Below, piece after piece: positions 1 through 7,662 of a DNA stretch of 64,000 nt. This stretch comes from CAVRXQ01 sp963838845 (GTDB lineage: Bacteria > Actinomycetota > Acidimicrobiia > Acidimicrobiales > Bog-793). The notes under the pieces were generated by a model. It ran no database searches and was not told the DNA's origin. It saw nothing but the letters and a program-made list of their open reading frames with translations. The position numbers and the translations under genes were made by a program. Location: positions 1,426,001 through 1,490,000 of the forward strand of contig CAWISR010000003.1 of assembly GCA_963838845.1 (NCBI GenBank), written 5' to 3'. Numbering within the stretch: position 1 is the stretch's first letter; each line of letters opens with the position of its first letter.

Positions 1-108
1 TCCTTCGTCGTCGCGCCGAACGGTCGCGTCCTCGCGCGCATCGTCGGTGGGGTGACGTCTGCCGAGCTCGATGAGATCGTCAACTCCGCGAGGCTCACCG
101 CCACATGA
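1..108 (+). CDS. C-terminal end of a TlpA/CcmG-like thiol-disulfide oxidoreductase (partial)
   Basis: Frame 1 is open from the window edge to the TGA at 106-108 and encodes 35 residues beginning SFVVAPNGRVLARIVG. That pattern (F-V-V-x-P-x-G-R-V plus a short helix) is the usual end of thioredoxin-fold proteins of the TlpA/ResA/CcmG group. The stop overlaps the ccmH start by four bases (ATGA), which fits CcmG delivering reductant to apocytochrome c next to CcmH. The catalytic CxxC lies outside the window, so the family call rests on the C-terminus and the neighbour. Confidence 0.6.
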   Translation, partial: SFVVAPNGRVLARIVGGVTSAELDEIVNSARLTAT

Positions 109-617
109 GCGCGACTCCGGTCTCGGCCTCGTCCGCGCGCTCGCCGCTCGCCGCGGTCGCGACGAGCCGATGGGCGTGGGCGCTCCTCTTCGTCGTTGCC
201 GCCATCGCACTGTCGATCGGGAGCATCCATCGGCACGCGCCGGGTGCGGCATCTCGCGCTGCGTACTTGGACTCGATCATCAAGTGCCCGTCGTGCGACG
301 ACCTTTCGATCGCCCAGTCCGATGCGGGGGTCGCCACGGCCTTGCGGCGCGAGGTGCGTGGCCTCGTCGACCGCGGCTTTTCGAACCAGCGCATCGAGCA
401 GGAGGTCGTCGAACAGTACGGGTCCGACGAAATCCTCGCGCCCTCGTCCGATCTCGCTTGGCTGATCCCCGTTGTGGTCGTCTCGCTCGCCGTCATTGCC
501 GTTCTCTCCGGGTTCGCGCGCGCCCGCCTGCGCCGCCGCAAGCGCGCTAGCGCCGACGAGGAGGAACTCGTCGCGGCGGCGATGCGCCACCTGAAGGAGA
601 CTCCGTGGGCGACGTGA
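105..617 (+). CDS. ccmH: Cytochrome c-type biogenesis protein CcmH (CycL/NrfF domain)
   Basis: 170 residues. CcmH is the membrane-anchored thiol reductant that prepares the CxxCH cysteines of apocytochrome c for haem attachment in System I maturation. A membrane segment at about 21-41 is followed by the signature motif KCPSCDDLSIAQSDA, with redox cysteines at 61 and 64 (family form RCxxCQNxSIADSNA). A helical domain then precedes a second membrane segment at about 112-135 and a basic tail. The ATG overlaps the preceding stop, and the gene is coupled to the downstream TPR protein by a 13-base overlap. Confidence 0.9.
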   Translation: MSATPVSASSARSPLAAVATSRWAWALLFVVAAIALSIGSIHRHAPGAASRAAYLDSIIKCPSCDDLSIAQSDAGVATALRREVRGLVDRGFSNQRIEQEVVEQYGSDEILAPSSDLAWLIPVVVVSLAVIAVLSGFARARLRRRKRASADEEELVAAAMRHLKETPWAT

Positions 618-1438
618 CCGCCGAGCGACGCAGCCGCGCCGACCTCGAAGCCGAGCGCGACTTCCTCTTGCGTTCGATCGAGGACCTCGAGCGTGAGCGG
701 GCGGCGGGTGACGTCGCCGGCGACGACTACGACGAGATCCGCGCCGACTACGTCGCCCGCGCCGCGGTGACCTTGCGAGCGCTCGAGGGCCATGACGATG
801 CCACGAAGCCGCGGGCAATAAGCGCCGGTGCAGACCGGTGGCGTCGATTGCGGAGATACCTCGGCCGTCGTCGCACGCGACGCGCCCTCGTCGCCACGGT
901 GCTCGTGTGCGTGATTCTGGCGCTCGGGCTCGTCGCTGCAGAGCTCGCAGGTTTGCGCCTTCCCGGGGAATCGGCGACGGGGTCGGTGAGCCTGCCGCGA
1001 GCACAGCGGATCCAAGACGACCTCGCGGCGGCGTCGCTGTACGCGAACTCCGGCCAGGAGGCCGACGCGGTCGGGCTCTACGACGAGGTGCTGACGCTCG
1101 ATCCGCGCCAGCAAGTCGCGCTCGCCGACCGGGGATGGCTCGAACGTCTTGCCGGGCGCGACGCCCATTCCCAAAAGACGATCGTGATTGGAGACGCGTC
1201 GATCGCCCGCGCCGTCGCCGTCGATCCGCACTACGCGGACGCCCACGCGTACGAGGCGGTCGCGCTGTCACAAGACGAAGATCGTCTCACCGCCGCCACC
1301 CGGCAGATCGCGCTGATGGAAGCGGACCACCCATCCGACGCTCTGCTCGCGCAGTTCGCTCCGTCGCTCGTCGCGATCGAGAGGGCCGCGCACGTACCGG
1401 TGCCGCGCAACCTCGTCGTGTTCGCCAAACGACGCTGA
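605..1438 (+). CDS. CcmI-like TPR membrane protein (cytochrome c biogenesis)
   Basis: 277 residues from a GTG inside the end of ccmH. Residues 10-60 form a charged, probably coiled-coil segment (E/R/D rich), residues about 94-112 are a membrane helix, and about 125-190 resemble tetratricopeptide units (ASLYANSGQEADAVGLYDEVL). This layout and the position after ccmG-ccmH match CcmI/CycH, the chaperone that presents apocytochrome to the haem ligation complex. Sequence similarity to CcmI is weak by eye, so the name rests mainly on architecture and operon position. Confidence 0.65.
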   Translation: MGDVTAERRSRADLEAERDFLLRSIEDLERERAAGDVAGDDYDEIRADYVARAAVTLRALEGHDDATKPRAISAGADRWRRLRRYLGRRRTRRALVATVLVCVILALGLVAAELAGLRLPGESATGSVSLPRAQRIQDDLAAASLYANSGQEADAVGLYDEVLTLDPRQQVALADRGWLERLAGRDAHSQKTIVIGDASIARAVAVDPHYADAHAYEAVALSQDEDRLTAATRQIALMEADHPSDALLAQFAPSLVAIERAAHVPVPRNLVVFAKRR

Positions 1439-1585
1439 ACGCACCGGTCGGTCCGAGACCGATCGAAGACGCCCTATTTCACGCGGCGGAAACGCACCGC
1501 ACTTGTCCACGCCGGCGGAAGCGGACGGATTGAAGGACGGAGAGGGGTGATCGAGTCCCTCGTCTGGGTGCGCAGCTCGGCGTGG

Positions 1586-1651
1586 TCAGCGCGCCTTCTG
1601 CTCCCGTCGCGCTCGCCACATGCGGATCAGTTTCCGGATGAGGAAGAACAT
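1586..1651 (-). CDS. Putative 21-residue membrane/basic peptide after the cysteine desulfurase
   Basis: ATG at 1651 follows the desulfurase stop by 15 bases and has a GAAAGG ribosome-binding-like sequence about eight bases upstream. The reading frame encodes MFFLIRKLIRMWRARREQKAR, a short hydrophobic start followed by a basic amphipathic tail. Very short proteins of this composition are common at the ends of actinobacterial operons but have no assigned role. It may not be translated; support is limited to the ribosome-binding site and spacing. The rest of 1439-1585 shows nothing I recognise. Confidence 0.35.
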   Translation of the reverse strand: MFFLIRKLIRMWRARREQKAR

Positions 1652-1666
1652 CGGCGCACCTTTCGC

Positions 1667-2803
1667 TCAATCGCGCAGCGAACGTAGCCGCGTGACGACC
1701 AACGGGAATGCCTCGGTGATCGCCGCGACGTCGTCGTCGGTCGTCGACCAGCCGACAGAACAGCGTAGGGAGTGATCCGCGTCGACGCACATCGCCGCGA
1801 GCACCGGCGAGGGTTCGATCGCCTCGGAAGAGCAAGCGGATCCCGAGTGCACCGCGATCCCGGCCTGGTCGAGCCCGAGGAGAACGCCTTCGGCCTCGAC
1901 GTCGGGAACGCCGAAGCAGACGATGTGCGGAGCGCGCCGTTCGAGGTCGCCGTAGGCGACGACTCCGTCGACTGAAAGCACCGACTTCGCGATGGCGTCG
2001 GTGAAGACGCGAGATCGCTCCGCGACGATCTCCATCGCGCCCGGTTCGGTGAGCGCCTCGGCGACGGCACCGAGCCCAACGATCGGCAGAAGCGGCTCCA
2101 TTCCCGCCCGCCGGGCCCGCTCTTGATCGGAGCCGACGATCATCGGCGCCGCGCGTGAGCCCGACCGGACGACGAGCGCGCCGACACCCGACGGGGCACC
2201 GAATTTGTGGCCGGAGAGCGAGACGAAATCGGCGTCGAGCACACCGAGGTCGATCGGGAACTGTCCGACCGCTTGGCACGCGTCGACATGGACAGAGACG
2301 CCGGCTTCGTGGCATCGCCGCACGACTTCGGTCACCGGTTGCACCGTCCCGACTTCGTGGTTCGCGTACTGGCATTGCACGAGCGCGAGCGCGGGCGACC
2401 GACGCTTCAACACCTCGCCGAGGGAATCGACGTCGAATCGACCCAACCCGTCGACCCGCAAGGTGATCGTCCGAGCGAATTGCTCCGACGAGCGCGCGAC
2501 GGCGGAGTGCTCGACGCCCGCGAGCGCGATGTGACCATCCGGTCTGGCGCGGGCGGCCGCGAAGGCGGCCCAGTTGGCGGCTTCTGTTCCAGACGAGGTG
2601 AACACCACCTGTCGCTCACGCACAGAGAGGAATCTCGCCAGCGCCGCCCGAGCGCGCTCGATCGCCTCGGAGACGATCCGCCCTTCGGTGTGCGGGCGGG
2701 ACGGATCGCCGATGACACCGGCATCGATGGCCGCACGTATCGCGTCGGCGGCTTCAGGCCGAAGCGGCGCGCTCGACGCGAAGTCAAGGTAGTGACGCGC
2801 CAT
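1667..2803 (-). CDS. Cysteine desulfurase (NifS/IscS family, PLP-dependent)
   Basis: 378 residues from ATG at 2803, chosen because MARHYLDFASSAPL is the standard family N-terminus. The enzyme removes sulfur from L-cysteine for Fe-S cluster assembly and tRNA thiolation. Visible motifs are SGTEAANWA, the cofactor-stacking histidine in VEHSAV (about 99), the PLP Schiff-base lysine in SGHKFGAPSGVGAL (K200), and the persulfide cysteine in HSGSACSS (C324). It starts 11 bases after the stop of the SufR-like regulator, so the two are probably co-transcribed, which fits feedback control of Fe-S assembly. IscS and SufS types cannot be separated from this sequence. Confidence 0.93.
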   Translation of the reverse strand: MARHYLDFASSAPLRPEAADAIRAAIDAGVIGDPSRPHTEGRIVSEAIERARAALARFLSVRERQVVFTSSGTEAANWAAFAAARARPDGHIALAGVEHSAVARSSEQFARTITLRVDGLGRFDVDSLGEVLKRRSPALALVQCQYANHEVGTVQPVTEVVRRCHEAGVSVHVDACQAVGQFPIDLGVLDADFVSLSGHKFGAPSGVGALVVRSGSRAAPMIVGSDQERARRAGMEPLLPIVGLGAVAEALTEPGAMEIVAERSRVFTDAIAKSVLSVDGVVAYGDLERRAPHIVCFGVPDVEAEGVLLGLDQAGIAVHSGSACSSEAIEPSPVLAAMCVDADHSLRCSVGWSTTDDDVAAITEAFPLVVTRLRSLRD

Positions 2804-2814
2804 GCCGGCGCGGT

Positions 2815-3549
2815 TCAGCCGGCGACGCTCACGCAGGAGCGATCGCCGCGCGCCTTCGACGAGAGTTGGACCGGGATCTCGTCGCCACAAAGGCGCGCTA
2901 GCAGACCTCGCACCATGCCGCGGTCAACCGCGCAGAGCACAGGGTGCTCAAGGACGAGTTCGCCGAAAGGACAGTTTTCGCGGACGACCCACGTCGTTGC
3001 GTCGTGGTCTTCCGCGCGGGCGGCGAAGCCGTGCGCCGTGAGAGCATCGGCGACGGCTGACATCGCGGCGCGTAGGGAGCGCTTCGAGTCACCCGGCGCC
3101 ATCTGGTCGGCGAGCGCACGTCCGTACTCCTCCCCGACGCCTTCGGCGAGGCGGTCTGCCTCCTCGGGACCGAGGGTGTCGAGGGCGCGCACGAGCAAGT
3201 TGATGACGAGGTCGTTCGGGCGGGGCGGCATCGGCACGTTCGTCTCACGGGCGGACGGGCGGTACTGCTTCGCGGGCCGTCCCGCGCCCGGCGCGGCGTG
3301 GTCGAGGCTCACCTCGAGGTAGCCGCCGGCGGCGAGCTTGTCGAGGTGATGACGGGCGACGTTCGGGTGCAGCGAGAACTCGAGCGCCACCTCGGTCGCC
3401 GTCACCCCGTCGTGTTCACGGGCGAACAAGTAGATGTGACGCCTCGTCGCGTCGCCGAACGCGGCGCTAACGGCGGCGACGGCCCCGGAGAACGAGTCGT
3501 CGTCGCGGAGATCGCTCTTTGGGGAGACGGCCGACGGTGTCGTGCCCAC
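2815..3549 (-). CDS. SufR-like Fe-S sensing transcriptional regulator (ArsR/DeoR-type winged helix)
   Basis: 244 residues from GTG at 3549. An N-terminal winged helix (about 20-100) contains GDATRRHIYLFAREHDGVTA and a recognition helix HPNVARHHLDKL. The C-terminal domain carries four cysteines (193, 206, 221, 239) in a C-x12-C-x14-C-x17-C pattern starting ENCPFGEL, very close to the cluster-binding cysteines of SufR, which represses suf genes when holding an Fe-S cluster. Its operon partner is a cysteine desulfurase and its divergent neighbour is Mrp, so a role as Fe-S homeostasis regulator is a strong inference. A TACGAT element ends six bases before the start, suggesting a leaderless message. 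Confidence 0.8.
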   Translation of the reverse strand: MGTTPSAVSPKSDLRDDDSFSGAVAAVSAAFGDATRRHIYLFAREHDGVTATEVALEFSLHPNVARHHLDKLAAGGYLEVSLDHAAPGAGRPAKQYRPSARETNVPMPPRPNDLVINLLVRALDTLGPEEADRLAEGVGEEYGRALADQMAPGDSKRSLRAAMSAVADALTAHGFAARAEDHDATTWVVRENCPFGELVLEHPVLCAVDRGMVRGLLARLCGDEIPVQLSSKARGDRSCVSVAG

Positions 3550-3555
3550 GCCATC

Positions 3556-3561
3556 ATCGTA
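3556..3561 (-). promoter_or_regulatory. Candidate -10 element of the SufR-like regulator
   Basis: TACGAT on the minus strand, ending six bases before the GTG at 3549. This spacing would put the transcript start at or next to the start codon. It overlaps the direct-repeat operator candidate at 3561, so binding there could block the regulator's own promoter. No clear -35 box. Confidence 0.35.
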
Positions 3562-3604
3562 CCTGGTAGATGCGTCGCATCCGGTGGTCGGACTGACCTG
3601 GTAG
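3561..3604. promoter_or_regulatory. Operator-like repeats between the SufR-like regulator and mrp
   Basis: Two identical 9-base copies of ACCTGGTAG lie at 3561-3569 and 3596-3604. Between them is a perfect 13-base palindrome GATGCGTCGCATC at 3569-3581. The first copy also reads as a near-palindrome, TACC-T-GGTA. The block sits between two divergent starts (GTG 3549 minus, GTG 3616 plus), where an autoregulator would bind. It does not match the published mycobacterial SufR operator as I remember it, so the binding protein is an inference. Confidence 0.45.
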
Positions 3605-3615
3605 GAACGCGCGGC

Positions 3616-4713
3616 GTGGGAGGTGAATCGGACGCGGTTGAGCTGCGCGCCGCACTTTCGCTGGTCGAGGATCCCGCGCTCTTCTCCACCCTGGGCGACC
3701 TCGGCACGCTCGCCTCGCTGGCGGATGCGAACGGCAGCGCCGCGGTCTCCGTTCGCGTGCCCTACGACGATGTGCCCCGCCGGGAGGACCTCGCCCGGCG
3801 ACTGAGGGACGCGGCGCGAGCCCACGGCGTCGCGGATCTTCACGTCGACTTCGAGTCGATGGACGAGCGTGCCCTCGATGCGCTCGGTGGGCGGATGCGG
3901 GAGATGGATCGGCCGACCGGCGCGCAACCCCTGGCGATCGCGGGACGCGTGCTCGCCGTCGCGTCGGGAAAGGGCGGCGTGGGGAAGTCGACGGTCACCG
4001 CCAACCTCGCGGTCGCGCTCGCCCGTGCCGGCCACTCGGTCGGGCTCTTGGACGCAGACGTCTACGGCTTCTCGATCCCACGGATGCTCGGTGCGTCCGT
4101 GCCGCCGCTCGTGCTCGGCCCGACCGTCGTTCCGGCCCTCGCGCACGGCGTCCGCTGCGTTTCGATGGGTTTCTTTGTCGAAGAGGACCGAGCCGTCGCA
4201 TGGCGCGGACCGATGCTTCACAAAATGCTCGAGCAGTTCGTCAACGACGTCCATTGGGCGCATCCCGAGTTCCTCCTCATCGACATGCCGCCAGGAACAG
4301 GCGACGTCGCACTTTCGATCGCGCAGCAGGTACCGGGGTCAGAGCTGTACGTCGTCACAACTCCCCAGCGCGGGGCGGAGCGGGTTGCGCAGCGAGCTGG
4401 CGCCCTCGCGCGCGAACTGCACATCTCGATCCGGGGGGTCATCGAGAACATGAGTGCCTTCGAGACGCCGGATGGCACGAGATACGAGCTGTTCGGCAGG
4501 GGTGGAGGCGCAGAGCTCGCGAAGTCGCTCGGTGTCGAGCTTCTCGCGCAGATCCCGTTCGATCCCGCCGTGCGCGCCGGCGCCGACGAGGGCAGGCCGG
4601 CCGCCGTCGTCGACGAGACGGGAATCGTCGCGACCACATTTGGCGCGCTCGCGGAACGCGTCGCGGCGCTCGGACCGGCGCGCGTCTACCGGAGCGAGCT
4701 GCGGATCTCTTGA
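3616..4713 (+). CDS. mrp: Mrp/ApbC family Fe-S cluster carrier P-loop ATPase
   Basis: 365 residues from GTG at 3616, preceded by TAGGAA. Residues 1-95 form the DUF59/MIP18-like domain. The ATPase follows: deviant Walker A SGKGGVGKS at 117-125, then LLDADVYGFSIPRML, and Walker B-like LLIDMPPGTGDV. Mrp proteins carry 4Fe-4S clusters to target apoproteins. The C-terminal CxxC of many homologues is absent here: the ENMS motif is followed by AFETPDGTRYELFG with no cysteine, so cluster binding, if retained, must use other ligands. It is transcribed away from the SufR-like regulator and desulfurase. Confidence 0.9.
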   Translation: MGGESDAVELRAALSLVEDPALFSTLGDLGTLASLADANGSAAVSVRVPYDDVPRREDLARRLRDAARAHGVADLHVDFESMDERALDALGGRMREMDRPTGAQPLAIAGRVLAVASGKGGVGKSTVTANLAVALARAGHSVGLLDADVYGFSIPRMLGASVPPLVLGPTVVPALAHGVRCVSMGFFVEEDRAVAWRGPMLHKMLEQFVNDVHWAHPEFLLIDMPPGTGDVALSIAQQVPGSELYVVTTPQRGAERVAQRAGALARELHISIRGVIENMSAFETPDGTRYELFGRGGGAELAKSLGVELLAQIPFDPAVRAGADEGRPAAVVDETGIVATTFGALAERVAALGPARVYRSELRIS

Positions 4714-4799
4714 CCTTGTGCCACGCCTTCGAGGAGTGCTCCAACAAGAGCTGTCTCGGGCGAGGCTGCGAGGAGTTCGTAGGCTCGCGCCTGCCATGA
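4710..4799 (+). CDS. Putative 29-residue cysteine-rich peptide between mrp and the dGTPase gene
   Basis: TTG at 4710 overlaps the mrp stop (TTGA), and its own TGA at 4797-4799 overlaps the next ATG (ATGA). The product has four cysteines at 4, 10, 15 and 20 (C-x5-C-x4-C-x4-C), around SNKSCLGRGCEEF. Four-base overlaps on both sides are what a translationally coupled operon gene would show, and the cysteine pattern would suit a metal or Fe-S site. I recognise no family, there is no strong ribosome-binding site, and the TTG could equally be the one at 4716. It may be chance. Confidence 0.35.
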   Translation: MTLCHAFEECSNKSCLGRGCEEFVGSRLP

Positions 4800-5965
4800 C
4801 GGATCTCGGTCGACCCGGTGCCGATGACGGGTTCGTCAGTGAGCGCTCCGTCTTATGGGCGGCGACAATGCAGGGCTTCACTTCGAGCGTCGACCCGTCG
4901 ATTCGTGTCGCGCACGAGATCGATGCACAGACACCTTTTACGGTCTCCGAGATTCGGCGCGAAGAACGCGAGGCAACCGAGGAAGAATCCCTCGCATCTG
5001 GCGCGACGCGAGCTGTCGGCGCGGGCAAACGCGAACGAACGGAGGAGCCTGATTCCCTGCGGACTTGCTTCGAGCGTGACCGCGACCGCGTGTTGCACTC
5101 CGCGGCGTTTCGCCGACTCGCCGGGAAAACGCAGGTGTTCATCGATCCCCTCGACCACCAGCGGACGCGGCTGACGCACGCGATGGAGGTCGCTCAGGTC
5201 GCCGGGGCCATCGCCCGGGCGACGCGGCTGAACGTCGACCTCGTCACCGCGGCGGCGCTTGCCCACGACTGCGGTCACGGCCCGGGAGGGCATCCGAGCG
5301 AGGACGCGTTCGGCCAGTTCATTCCCGGTGGATTCGACCACGCCACCTGGGGCGCAGATGTCGCTCTCATCCCACTCAATCTGTGTGCAGAGACGCTCGA
5401 CGCCGTGCGGAACCACTCCTGGTCTCGTCCGGCACCGTCGACTGCCGAGGGATCCGTTGTCTCGTGGGCGGATCGCATCGCGTACGTCTGCCACGACTTC
5501 GAAGACGCGGTTTTGGCGCGGATCGTGAGGGCGACCGAGATCCCGGATCTCGTCTCCGAACGTTGCGGAACAACGCACGCTCGCCAGCTCTCGTCGCTCA
5601 TCACCGCCGTGATCTCGACGATCGAGCGCGCCGGGATCGTCGGGATGGAGGACGAGATGGCGGACGCGCTCGCTGCCTTTCGGTCGTGGAACTACGAGCG
5701 CATCTATCTGCGCCCCGAATCGATCGAACAGGGCCGGCGGGTGAGGGCCCTGCTCGAGGGGCTGGTCGAGCGGTACGCGACGTCACCCGACCTCCTGCCG
5801 AGCGAGCACGCCGGGGACTACGACGCGCGCAGCGAGGCTGCGTACTTTGCCGCTGTCGCCTACGTCGCAGGCATGACTGATCGATTCGCCGTCGACGTCG
5901 CCCGACGGCTCCTCAACTGGCCGGAGGAGGATCTTCCCGCGCGGTTCACGGTACGAGCCGACTGA
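4796..5965 (+). CDS. dGTPase-like HD-domain triphosphohydrolase
   Basis: 389 residues. Proteins of this family hydrolyse dNTPs (dGTP to deoxyguanosine and triphosphate). The conserved core begins at about residue 50 with EIRREEREATEE, then CFERDRDRVLHSAAFRRLAGKTQVF, the metal-binding RTRLTHAMEVAQ and ALAHDCGHGPGGHPSE (HD motif), and a later NHSW / SWADRIAYVCHDFEDA pair. The metal ligands H, HD and D are all present. An internal ATG at 4868 is an alternative start, since the first 25 residues look unconserved. No clear ribosome-binding site precedes either start, consistent with coupling to the upstream frame. Confidence 0.85.
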   Translation: MTDLGRPGADDGFVSERSVLWAATMQGFTSSVDPSIRVAHEIDAQTPFTVSEIRREEREATEEESLASGATRAVGAGKRERTEEPDSLRTCFERDRDRVLHSAAFRRLAGKTQVFIDPLDHQRTRLTHAMEVAQVAGAIARATRLNVDLVTAAALAHDCGHGPGGHPSEDAFGQFIPGGFDHATWGADVALIPLNLCAETLDAVRNHSWSRPAPSTAEGSVVSWADRIAYVCHDFEDAVLARIVRATEIPDLVSERCGTTHARQLSSLITAVISTIERAGIVGMEDEMADALAAFRSWNYERIYLRPESIEQGRRVRALLEGLVERYATSPDLLPSEHAGDYDARSEAAYFAAVAYVAGMTDRFAVDVARRLLNWPEEDLPARFTVRAD

Positions 5966-6047
5966 CCTCGAATGCAGCGCCGACCCACGCGGCCCGCATC
6001 GTCCGCCGCATCGAGGTTGCTCGACCGGGGCTGACCGCCTTCGACCG

Positions 6048-6656
6048 CTAGCCGTTTCGTCTTGCCAGCACGGCCTTGATCCAGGTGCTGTAGAGGCCGT
6101 GCCACTCGAGGTCATCGAAGCCGGCGTCCCTCAGGAGGCGCTGCACGCGGCGCCTCGTCCGAGCCTTGCCGCGATGGGTCGTGACGAGCGTCGGGACGAG
6201 GAACATGTTGAACAGGTCCACAAGGACCAGTCGACCACCGGGCTTGAGGACGCGGGAGCATTCGGTGAGACCCAAGCGTTGGTCCGACCAGTGGTCGAAC
6301 GACATGATCGCGGAGACCCAGTCGAACGCGCCGTCTTCGAATGGAAGGTGTTCCGCGCCCACCCTCGCGAGGTACGAGCATCGAGGATCGTTCGTCAGAT
6401 CCGTTGCGACATCAATCATCGGAGCGGCGGGGTCGACGCCCACGAGCTCCTGCGCCTCGGGACAACGGATGGCGAGCGTTCGCAGGAAGTATCCCGTGCC
6501 GCAACCGATGTCGAGCGCTTTTTTGGGTTCGTCACCCGTGGACAGAACGAGGTCAACCGAGCGTTCGATGATCTGTTTGTGCAATCGTCCGCGCAATCCG
6601 TGTTCGTAGCTCTTCGCCCGTTCCTCGAAGGTTTCGATGTCGCGTCGGACGGACAT
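6048..6656 (-). CDS. Class I SAM-dependent methyltransferase (UbiE-like)
   Basis: 202 residues. The Rossmann SAM-binding motif I is ALDIGCGTGYFLRTL, followed by an acidic motif VGVDPAAPMI, then AEHLPFEDGAFDWVSAIMSFDHWSD and the post-motif LKPGGRLVLVD, all in the usual order for UbiE/type 11 methyltransferases. The N-terminal 45 residues are charged and helical. The C-terminus carries a basic stretch RGKARTRRRVQRLL before the terminal strand. Substrate is not evident. It stands alone, 76 bases downstream of an SPFH operon on the same strand. Confidence 0.85.
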   Translation of the reverse strand: MSVRRDIETFEERAKSYEHGLRGRLHKQIIERSVDLVLSTGDEPKKALDIGCGTGYFLRTLAIRCPEAQELVGVDPAAPMIDVATDLTNDPRCSYLARVGAEHLPFEDGAFDWVSAIMSFDHWSDQRLGLTECSRVLKPGGRLVLVDLFNMFLVPTLVTTHRGKARTRRRVQRLLRDAGFDDLEWHGLYSTWIKAVLARRNG

Positions 6657-6732
6657 GGTCTTAGCGACTCCTCAGGTGAGACGTGGAAAACGACACGACG
6701 AACCGATCTCGAACAGCTCGGGGTTTGACTCC

Positions 6733-7662
6733 TCAGTCAGTCGCTTTGGGTGCCGGTTTCGGTTTCGTCTCGGAAAGCCCCGAGTCGATTCCGGGGACGA
6801 GTCGGCGAATGCCGTCGAGCAGTTCCATCGGCACGACGATCTTCGTCGATTGCGAGGTGCCCACCTGCTTCAACGTGTCGAGATACTGCAAGACCATCGT
6901 CTTCTGGTCGAGAGTCTCCGCGACGGCAAGGATCTTCTCGAGGCCCTTCGAATATCCCTCGGCGTTCAAAATCGCAGACTGCCGTGACGCTTCGGCGGCG
7001 AGGATCGTCGCCTTCTGCTTTCCTTCGGCGATGTTGATCGCCGCCTGGGCCTCGCCTTCTGCGGAGAGAATCGCCGCGGCCTTCTGACCTTCTGCCTCGG
7101 TGACCTGCGCACGGCGTGTCCGTTCCGCCGACATCTGGCGAGTCATCGCCTCCAGTACCCCTGGCGGGGGATTCACCTCTCGGACTTCGACGCTCGTGAC
7201 CTTCACGCCCCATCGTTCCGTGACGTCGTCGAGGCGCACTCGCAGCGAGGCGTTCATGTCTTCCCGCTTGGAAAGCACGTCGTCGAGCGCCATGTCGCCG
7301 ACCACGCTGCGCAGCGTCGTTGCCGCGAGATTCAAGGCGGCGCCGGCGAAGTTCTGCACGGTCAGCACGGACATCGAAGGATCGACGACCTTGTAGAAGA
7401 TGATGAAGTCGATTGAGATCGGCGCATTGTCCTTTGTGATGGCCGTCTGGTGGGGGATCTCGAGGAACTGCTCACGCAAGTCGACGAGCGTTGTGCGGTC
7501 GGTCACGGGATTGATGAACGCGATCCCCGGTCCGCGCACCCCGATCGCCCGCCCCAGGCGAAACAGGACGATGCGCTGATACTCGCGAATGATCTTCACT
7601 CCGCGGAGGGCGGCGATCAGACCCAGCCCGAGCACGACGGCGACGACGATGCCGATGATCAC
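6733..7662 (-). CDS. SPFH/Band 7 membrane-anchored protease regulator or stomatin-like protein
   Basis: 309 residues. A single N-terminal membrane helix (about 2-20) is followed by the prohibitin-like core: VLFRLGRAIGVRGPGIAFINPVTDR, VDLREQFLEIP, the PPPGVLEAM segment and a long Ala/Glu-rich coiled coil (about 185-250). This matches the QmcA/stomatin group, which oligomerises in the membrane and modulates proteases or membrane domains. It overlaps the NfeD gene by four bases, and the NfeD-SPFH pairing is a known conserved unit, supporting both calls. Confidence 0.9.
   Translation of the reverse strand: MIIGIVVAVVLGLGLIAALRGVKIIREYQRIVLFRLGRAIGVRGPGIAFINPVTDRTTLVDLREQFLEIPHQTAITKDNAPISIDFIIFYKVVDPSMSVLTVQNFAGAALNLAATTLRSVVGDMALDDVLSKREDMNASLRVRLDDVTERWGVKVTSVEVREVNPPPGVLEAMTRQMSAERTRRAQVTEAEGQKAAAILSAEGEAQAAINIAEGKQKATILAAEASRQSAILNAEGYSKGLEKILAVAETLDQKTMVLQYLDTLKQVGTSQSTKIVVPMELLDGIRRLVPGIDSGLSETKPKPAPKATD

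Noticed and set aside
2207..3322. 371-codon plus-strand frame opposite the cysteine desulfurase and regulator
   Set aside because: Antisense shadow, with conserved PLP enzyme on the other strand.
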